Assembly: GCA_016285815.1 (NCBI GenBank)
Contig: JAEERN010000017.1
Coordinates: 1-8,999 of the forward strand
Length of the DNA: 8,999 nt
Source of the DNA: Clostridiales bacterium
GTDB lineage: Bacteria; Bacillota; Clostridia; Oscillospirales; QAMX01
Direction: 5' to 3'
Shown: one piece after another, positions 4,300 through 8,999 of the stretch
Position numbering within the stretch: the first letter of the stretch is position 1
How the letters are laid out: each line of letters starts with the position of its first letter
Position numbers and translations under genes: made by a program
Notes under the pieces: model-generated
What the model saw: the letters and a program-made list of their open reading frames with translations, nothing else
The model's database searches: none
Told to the model about the DNA's origin: nothing

Positions 4300-5046
4300 T
4301 CAATAATACCCGACCCATCTGGCGTTGCTGACGCGCTTCCCGCAGAGACGGGCGGCGATCTCCGCCGCGTCCGCCGCCGCACGGCAGCCGGTCCGCATCA
4401 GCGGGATCCCCGCGCTGAAGGCGTCGGAGACGGCGGGATCCTCCCGCACCAGCCCGAACAGCCTCAGCCCCAGCTCGTCCATGGCGGCGTCCACGCTCCA
4501 CGAGGTCTTCCGCTTCAGCCGCCGCCGGTCCACCCGGTTCAGGATCAGCCGCACGTCGCTGACGCGCGCCTCGGCCAGCACGTCCGCCGCCGCCGCCGAG
4601 TCCCGCAGGCACGGCGTGTCCGGTGTGGTCACGAGAAAGGCCCGCTCCGCCGCCGGCGCGATGGCGCGAAGCCCCGAGCCGATCCCCGCCGGCGCGTCCA
4701 GCAGCACATAGTCGAATCCCAGGGAGAGCTCGTCCATCAGCGCGTCGAACCGCGCGGGGTCGAAGGGCTCGGCCGCCGCCGTGGACGGCAAAAGCGCCAG
4801 TCCGCGGAACTCCGGATGGCGCAGCAGCGCCCGCTCCGTCTCCACCCGGCCGGACAGCACGTCGCCCACGTCGAAGACGACCTGCTCGGCCAGTCCCAGC
4901 GCGATGTCGAGGTTGCGAAGCCCGAAGTCGCAGTCCACCGCCGCAACGCGCCGGTCCTCGTCGGCCAGCGCGCAGGCCAGCGCCGCGGTGACCGTCGTCT
5001 TGCCGGTCCCGCCCTTGCCGGACGCGATCAGAATGACCTCCGCCAT
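4300..5046 (-). CDS. minD: MinD-type septum-site ATPase, short C-terminus
   Basis: This is a ParA/MinD-family deviant Walker ATPase. Classic MinD dimerises with ATP on the membrane and recruits MinC to block FtsZ assembly at wrong sites. The 248-aa product has deviant Walker A SGKGGTGKTT (9-18) with signature Lys K11 and K16. It also has the MinD-specific VDCDFGLRNLDIALG (37-51, D38/D40), VVFDVGDVLSG (56-66), and DAPAGIGSG (117-125). RDSAAAADVL and ILNRVD (168-173) follow. The start at ATG 5046 is set by GGGAGG upstream. The protein ends CGKRVSNARWVGYY, without the C-terminal amphipathic Lys/Phe-rich helix (such as the E. coli KGFLKRLFGG) that targets MinD to membrane. It is about 20 aa shorter than E. 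coli MinD. No minC or minE is adjacent. MinD-like is secure, Min-system function is less so. Confidence 0.88.
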   Translation of the reverse strand: MAEVILIASGKGGTGKTTVTAALACALADEDRRVAAVDCDFGLRNLDIALGLAEQVVFDVGDVLSGRVETERALLRHPEFRGLALLPSTAAAEPFDPARFDALMDELSLGFDYVLLDAPAGIGSGLRAIAPAAERAFLVTTPDTPCLRDSAAAADVLAEARVSDVRLILNRVDRRRLKRKTSWSVDAAMDELGLRLFGLVREDPAVSDAFSAGIPLMRTGCRAAADAAEIAARLCGKRVSNARWVGYY

Positions 5047-5075
5047 TTGTCTGGGCCTCCCTTCCTCCCGAAAAG

Positions 5076-5091
5076 CCGGTCTCCGGACCGG
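5076..5091 (-). other. Small hairpin between mrdA and minD
   Basis: CCGGTC (5091-5086), a CGGA loop and GACCGG (5081-5076) form a perfect 6-bp stem, followed on the minus strand by CTTTTC. It sits in the 52-nt spacer where minC would be expected in related clusters. It is too short and its T-run too weak to call a terminator. It may slightly reduce read-through into minD. Confidence 0.35.
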
Positions 5092-5098
5092 GATCGCC

Positions 5099-7183
5099 TC
5101 AGTCGGAGACGGTCTGCTCGGCGGCTCCCGAGCCGTACTCCTGCTGAAGCGAAAAATACGTTTTGAAGATCTCCAGCGCGATGGGCGCGATGCCGTTGCC
5201 GGATCCGCCGTGCTCCACGATGACCGCCACGGCGATCTCCGGCGCGTCGTAGGGGCCGAAGGCCACGAACACGCTGTTGGACGAGCCGTCCGGCACCTGC
5301 ACCGAGCCGGTCTTGCCGCCGATGTGCACCTCATAGTCGGAGAAGACCGCCGCGGCGGTGCCGTTCTCCGTCACCTCGGACATACCCTTCATGACGGTGC
5401 TGTGGGTGGTCTCCGACATATCGATGCGCTCGGCGATGACGGACTGCGTGGCGTTGACCACGGCGGAATAGTCGGACTCGGTGACGTACTTCAGGATATG
5501 CGCCTCGTACCGGGTCCCGCCGTTGGCCAGCGTGGCGATGCAGTTGCAGATCTGCAGCGGCGTGAACATGTTATAGCTCTGTCCGATGGCCGCCTGCAGC
5601 GTGTCGCCGCCCACCCACGCCGTCCGCACGGCGGCGTATTTGGACTCCGGCGACGCGATATAGCCCTTGGTCTCTCCGTACAGCTCGATGCCGGTGTACT
5701 CTCCCAGCCCGAAGGCCGTAGCGTACCGTCCCAGGCGGTCGATGTTCAGCAGACGCCCCGCCTCGTAGAAGAAATAGTTGCACGAGTCGCGCAGGGCCGC
5801 GGCCACGGTCTCTTCCCCGTGGGTCACGCCGGACGACCGGTAGATCCAGCACTCCGGCTGATAGTCGTCGTAAAACCGATAGACGCCCAGGTCCTCGATG
5901 ACCGTGTCCGGCTCGATGACGCCCTCCTGCAGACAGGCCACGGACGTGACCACCTTGAACACGGAGCCCGGCGAGTAGATGCCGCTCAGCGCCCGGTTGA
6001 ACATGGGCAGCAGCGGATCGGCCAGCATCTGGTTGTAGTTCTCGCTGTACCGCGAGATGTCGAAGGTCGGATAGGACGCCATGGCCAGGATCTCGCCGCT
6101 GTTGACGTCGATGACCACCACGGCGCCGCCGCCCACGTCCGTGGGATAGTTCTCGGGATCCTCTTCGCCGCGGGCCACCAGAACGCCGATCTGAGAGGCC
6201 AGCGCGTCCTCCGCCGCCTTCTGCAGCTCCAGGTCCAGCGTCAGCATGACGTTGTTCCCGGCCTTGGCCTCCGTCTCGGAGACCACCTCCACCACGCGCC
6301 CGTCGCCGTCCAGCCGGACCCGGATCGAGCCTTCGCTGCCCCGCAGATACTTCTCAAAGGCCGCCTCGGCCCCGTCCTTGCCGATGGTGTCGTTCAGGCG
6401 GTAGCCCTGCGCCGCCAGCGCCTCGTACTCCTCGGCGTAGATCGAGCCCACGCGCCCCAGGATGTGCGCGGCGTAGGTCGTTTCGAAAACGCGCGTATAG
6501 TCGTAGACCGTCCGGACCCCGCGCATGAGCCAGTCCTTCCCGCCCAGCTCCAGCACCAGCTCGCGCCCCACGTCATAGCAGAACACGAAGGGGTTGGCAT
6601 AGGCGAAGTCGTATCGCTCCATATTGCTGCGGACGCCCGCCACCGTGCGGGCGACGGCATAGTCCGTCTCTTCGCCGATCCCGTAATAGTCCCGGAGCTT
6701 CTCCCACAGCTCCTCCGCGGAGAGGGCCTCGCTCCAGCCCTGTTTTTTCAAAAAGGACGTGAAATAGGTGCTGCGCGTCTCCGGATCCAGCCAGCTCTCG
6801 AGGAACGCCGGCCGGTCGGCCGCCAGCGGCACCGCGTCCGCGCGGAGCGCCGCCCCAGCGGCGGTGCAGACCTCCGCCAGCTCTGCGATGACGGCGTTCT
6901 GGTTCTTCCGGTCCCACAGGGCGTACTCCAGCTGGACGTTGCTGGTGACCACGTTGGAGACCAGCTCCCGCCCGTAGCGGTCGGTGAGGACGCCGCGCAT
7001 GGCCGGAGTGGTCAGCGTGACCGTGGTGGTCTCGACCTCACGGCGGACCTCTTTTTCGTTTTCTCCGGTGGCCTCGGCGGAAAGCTGCAGCCGCGCCAGC
7101 CGGACGCTCATGACCAGCGCCAGCGCCAGGGCGACCACACCCACCACGCCGATGCGCCAGACCAGATGCATGCTCTTTTTCAT
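5099..7183 (-). CDS. mrdA: Penicillin-binding protein 2, elongation-type peptidoglycan transpeptidase
   Basis: This is a class B penicillin-binding protein that crosslinks peptidoglycan through D,D-transpeptidation on the outer face of the membrane, as partner of MreC/MreD and RodA. At 694 aa it is somewhat longer than E. coli PBP2 (633). A short cytoplasmic tail precedes one membrane anchor (about 8-27). The pedestal/dimer domain (about 50-300) has RGVLTDRYGREL (63-74) and YAAHILGRVG (237-246). The transpeptidase domain has all three active-site motifs: SVFK (catalytic Ser407, Lys410) in SPGSVFK, SCN (467-469), and KTG (624-626) in GGKTGS. The ATG at 7183 follows an AGAGGA ribosome binding site, 11 nt after the mreD stop. 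Class and motifs are certain. Elongasome PBP2 rather than a divisome PBP is inferred from the mreCD context. No rodA is adjacent. Confidence 0.95.
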   Translation of the reverse strand: MKKSMHLVWRIGVVGVVALALALVMSVRLARLQLSAEATGENEKEVRREVETTTVTLTTPAMRGVLTDRYGRELVSNVVTSNVQLEYALWDRKNQNAVIAELAEVCTAAGAALRADAVPLAADRPAFLESWLDPETRSTYFTSFLKKQGWSEALSAEELWEKLRDYYGIGEETDYAVARTVAGVRSNMERYDFAYANPFVFCYDVGRELVLELGGKDWLMRGVRTVYDYTRVFETTYAAHILGRVGSIYAEEYEALAAQGYRLNDTIGKDGAEAAFEKYLRGSEGSIRVRLDGDGRVVEVVSETEAKAGNNVMLTLDLELQKAAEDALASQIGVLVARGEEDPENYPTDVGGGAVVVIDVNSGEILAMASYPTFDISRYSENYNQMLADPLLPMFNRALSGIYSPGSVFKVVTSVACLQEGVIEPDTVIEDLGVYRFYDDYQPECWIYRSSGVTHGEETVAAALRDSCNYFFYEAGRLLNIDRLGRYATAFGLGEYTGIELYGETKGYIASPESKYAAVRTAWVGGDTLQAAIGQSYNMFTPLQICNCIATLANGGTRYEAHILKYVTESDYSAVVNATQSVIAERIDMSETTHSTVMKGMSEVTENGTAAAVFSDYEVHIGGKTGSVQVPDGSSNSVFVAFGPYDAPEIAVAVIVEHGGSGNGIAPIALEIFKTYFSLQQEYGSGAAEQTVSD

Positions 7184-7194
7184 AGGAAATCCTC

Positions 7195-7722
7195 TTACCG
7201 GATCAGCGGCGCCTCAGTCTTGAAGCACCGGCGCAGGATGAACGACGGTCCCACCGCCAGCGGGGAGATCAGCAGCGAGTACAAAAGGCCCGGCAGGATC
7301 ACCGTCAGGACCGCGCCCCAGCCCGCCCGGCCGAACAGGTAATAGAACAGGAAAAAGCGCAGGAACTCGCCGATCCCGTAGAGCGCCGCGCCCCAGCCGA
7401 TCGCCGTCAGGAAGCTGCGGCGGAAGACCTCCTGCGAGAGCGCGCCCACGGCCGCCCCGCCGACGAGATAGACCACGCTGTAAAGACAAAAGCTCTGCCC
7501 GGCCACGCCGTCGGCGAAAAAGCCCGCGGCGGCGCCCGCCAGCACGCCGGCCATCGGCCCGTCCAGCACGGCGGCGGCCGCCACGACGAAGGGCAGGCCC
7601 TTGGGCACCTGTCCCAGGATCTTCAGATGGACCATCACCGAGCTCTCCAGCGCGCTGATCAGGATCATCCAGACCAACAGCACCAGCGCCTTGACGGCGA
7701 AGGCTCCCTTGCCGGTCTTCAT
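7195..7722 (-). CDS. mreD: Rod shape-determining protein MreD
   Basis: MreD is a polytopic membrane protein of the elongasome that works with MreC to activate PBP2/RodA. The 175-aa product is strongly hydrophobic, with about five to six membrane segments (roughly 10-28, 42-62, 64-74, 80-95, 104-130 and 135-160). It carries the conserved acidic/Gly motif GFFADGVAGQSF (67-78), like the MreD G-x-x-x-D pattern. It ends in a basic tail, RRCFKTEAPLIR. The ATG at 7722 starts 4 nt after the mreC TGA, with its GGAGGA site inside the mreC end, so translation is probably coupled. The stop TAA lies 11 nt before mrdA. MreD sequences diverge widely, so the call rests on topology plus position. Confidence 0.92.
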   Translation of the reverse strand: MKTGKGAFAVKALVLLVWMILISALESSVMVHLKILGQVPKGLPFVVAAAAVLDGPMAGVLAGAAAGFFADGVAGQSFCLYSVVYLVGGAAVGALSQEVFRRSFLTAIGWGAALYGIGEFLRFFLFYYLFGRAGWGAVLTVILPGLLYSLLISPLAVGPSFILRRCFKTEAPLIR

Positions 7723-7726
7723 AGGC

Positions 7727-8575
7727 TCAGTCCTCCGGCAGCTTCGTGCGGACGTAGTCCGTCACGATGAACACCTGACCCAGCCGGTCCAGCGGCACCG
7801 CCGCGTCGACCACCGCGTAAGCGGCCATGCCGTGTCCCTCGGTCTCGATCTCGCTGACGACGCCCACCAGGATCCCGCCGGGCACGCCGCGGCTCTCCTC
7901 GGTCATGACCGTGTCGCCGATCCGGATGCCGCTCTCCGGCGGCAGATCGGACAGGCGCAGCTTTCCGGCGGACATCAGCCGGAAATCGCCGCCGCCCACC
8001 GCCGTCAGGCCGCACTGGAAGACCCGCATGGGCATGCTGACCGCGGTGTCGGCCAGCGTGCTGACCTCGGCGGTGCTGCGCGTGACCGCGGTGACGACGC
8101 CCACCAGCCCCGCGTCCACAATGACGGCGTCGCCCACGGCGACCCCGTCCCCCGAGCCGCGGTTGACGGTGAACACCGAGCTCCACGACGCGTCGTTCCA
8201 CGCGATCAGGTTGGCGCTGATCAGCTCCATCTCCTCGTTGCCCTCGCGCATATCCAAAAGCGCCCGCAGCTGTTCGTTCTCGGCCCGGTAGGCCTCCGCG
8301 TCCCGGATCAGCTCCTGCATGTCCCGGATCTCGGCCCGAAGCCGCTCGTTTTCCTCCTGCAGCTCGTCGTATTTCGTCATGGCGTCGGAAAAATGGGTCA
8401 GCCTCCCCCAAAGGCCGGAGAACAGCTTTTGAAAGGGCGAGACCACGGTCTCGGCCGCCTGCTGCAGCGAGCTGCCCTCGCGGCCGAACACCGCAAAGGC
8501 CGCCGTCGCGGCGACGAGCACCACGACCAGGATGGCCGCGACCATGAAGATCTTGTTCCGAAAGACGTTTTTCAC
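7727..8575 (-). CDS. mreC: Rod shape-determining protein MreC
   Basis: MreC is an extracytoplasmic scaffold of the cell-elongation machinery that binds and activates PBP2. The 282-aa protein has a short basic N-terminus, one membrane anchor (about 9-30), and a dimerising coiled coil (about 66-108, rich in Leu/Glu/Arg). The beta-rich MreC domain follows (about 115-275), with IAWNDASWSSVFTVNRGSGDGV (in part) and GLVGVVTAVTRSTAEVSTL-type sequence typical of the family. It ends DYVRTKLPED. The start is GTG at 8575, with AAAGGAG about 9 nt upstream. This places the basic residues KNVFRNK before the membrane anchor, as expected. An internal ATG (codon 11) would lose them. The gene lies 93 nt after maf, with no mreB between. 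Confidence 0.96.
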   Translation of the reverse strand: MKNVFRNKIFMVAAILVVVLVAATAAFAVFGREGSSLQQAAETVVSPFQKLFSGLWGRLTHFSDAMTKYDELQEENERLRAEIRDMQELIRDAEAYRAENEQLRALLDMREGNEEMELISANLIAWNDASWSSVFTVNRGSGDGVAVGDAVIVDAGLVGVVTAVTRSTAEVSTLADTAVSMPMRVFQCGLTAVGGGDFRLMSAGKLRLSDLPPESGIRIGDTVMTEESRGVPGGILVGVVSEIETEGHGMAAYAVVDAAVPLDRLGQVFIVTDYVRTKLPED

Positions 8576-8640
8576 GGTCTCAGTCTCCTTTCCGACGCGT
8601 TTCCGCCCGTCTTTCCCGCGCCGCGCGCGGGCTTTCCCCC

Positions 8641-8663
8641 GCGGGACGGCCGCGCCGTCCCGC
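8641..8663 (-). other. GC hairpin between maf and mreC
   Basis: GCGGGACGG (8663-8655) pairs perfectly with CCGTCCCGC (8649-8641) around a 5-nt loop. It starts 6 nt after the maf stop codon. What follows on the minus strand is GGGGGAAAG, with no T-run, so it is not a standard intrinsic terminator. It may protect or separate mRNA segments between maf and mreC. No promoter-like hexamers are evident in this 93-nt gap. Confidence 0.5.
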
Positions 8664-8668
8664 CCCTT

Positions 8669-8999
8669 TCATCCGCGCCCGGGGCGGATCTCCGCCTCCG
8701 GCGCCAGCTCTCTCAGGAATTCCGCCAGCCGGCAGACCGGCAGGCCCACGACGCTGTAATAGTCGCCGCGGATCCCCTCCACGAAGGCCGCCGCGCGGCC
8801 CTGGATGCCGTAGGCGCCCGCCTTGTCCATGGGCTCGCCGCCGGCCACATAGGCCGCGATCTCGTCCTCGCCCAGCGCGCGGAAGGTCACCTCCGCGCGG
8901 CCCACGCAGGCGCGCTTCTCCTCCCCCGCCAGCACGCAGAGGCCCGTGAAGACCTCGTGGCTGCGGCCGGACAGACGGCGCAGCATCGCCGCCGCCTCC
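8669..8999 (-). CDS. maf: Maf-family nucleoside triphosphate pyrophosphatase (5' part outside window)
   Basis: This is the C-terminal part (about 109 residues) of a Maf protein. The frame stays open through base 8999, so the true start lies beyond the window. Maf/YhdE/YceF enzymes hydrolyse non-canonical or pyrimidine NTPs (dTTP, UTP and modified forms) to the monophosphate and are linked to cell-division arrest in Bacillus. Visible family landmarks are EAAAMLRRLSGRSHEVFTG, then a run ending EPMDKAGAYGIQGRAAAFVE, and the conserved GDYYSVVGLPV near the end. The spacing of SGRxHEV and KAGAYGIQG is standard. It precedes mreC by 93 nt, and maf next to mre genes is common in Firmicutes. Which nucleotide it prefers cannot be read from this fragment. 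Confidence 0.95.
   Translation of the reverse strand, partial: EAAAMLRRLSGRSHEVFTGLCVLAGEEKRACVGRAEVTFRALGEDEIAAYVAGGEPMDKAGAYGIQGRAAAFVEGIRGDYYSVVGLPVCRLAEFLRELAPEAEIRPGRG

Noticed and set aside
4781..7342. 853-codon open frame on the plus strand
   Set aside because: It is antisense to most of mrdA, part of minD and the end of mreD, all with clear motifs. The translation is low-complexity (rich in Arg, Gly, His, Val, Asp) and recognisable as a high-GC antisense shadow.
1..8999. CRISPR arrays, defence systems, transposases or phage genes
   Set aside because: There are no direct repeats with spacers, no terminal inverted repeats around a transposase, and all coding space is filled by housekeeping genes on one strand.

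Overview
The window comes from a fairly GC-rich Gram-positive bacterium, most likely a member of Clostridia. I lean toward the Oscillospiraceae/Ruminococcaceae, from gene order and protein style rather than any database match. Every gene I can support is on the minus strand, so transcription runs from position 8999 toward position 1. Long plus-strand reading frames (for example 4781-7342 and 1487-2626) are antisense shadows of high-GC genes.

Upstream half (8999 to about 3740): a cell-envelope block. It starts with the 3' part of a Maf nucleotide pyrophosphatase, then mreC, mreD, an elongasome-type PBP2 (mrdA) and a MinD-type ATPase. The spacing is tight (4 nt mreC-mreD, 11 nt mreD-mrdA, 52 nt mrdA-minD), which suggests one operon. 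mreB is missing between maf and mreC, and minC, minE and rodA are missing around minD. Methylglyoxal synthase (mgsA) follows with its own promoter at 4253-4280 and an intrinsic terminator at 3739-3781.

Downstream half (about 3718 to 47): a classic rpmG-secE-nusG-rplK-rplA-rplJ-rplL cluster. It is driven by an exact consensus sigma-A promoter, TTGACA-17 nt-TATAAT, at 3690-3718, and ends in a strong intrinsic terminator at 47-85. rpoB, the usual next gene, is not seen before the window ends.

The ribosomal cluster carries several RNA control elements. The rpmG leader opens with a U-tailed hairpin that coincides with an 11-codon mini-ORF. The rplK-rplA spacer folds into a helix resembling the L1-binding H76 region of 23S rRNA and lies directly before the rplA ribosome binding site. 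The rplA-rplJ spacer holds an L10 leader, followed by a perfect 14-bp hairpin capped by a C(UUCG)G tetraloop. Just beyond the final terminator is a 46-base tract with no A or T, containing a perfect 24-bp palindrome.

I see no CRISPR array, mobile element, tRNA, rRNA or phage gene. The protein-coding genes are all known families. The less ordinary content is the RNA regulation in the ribosomal cluster and the pared-down mre/min region.
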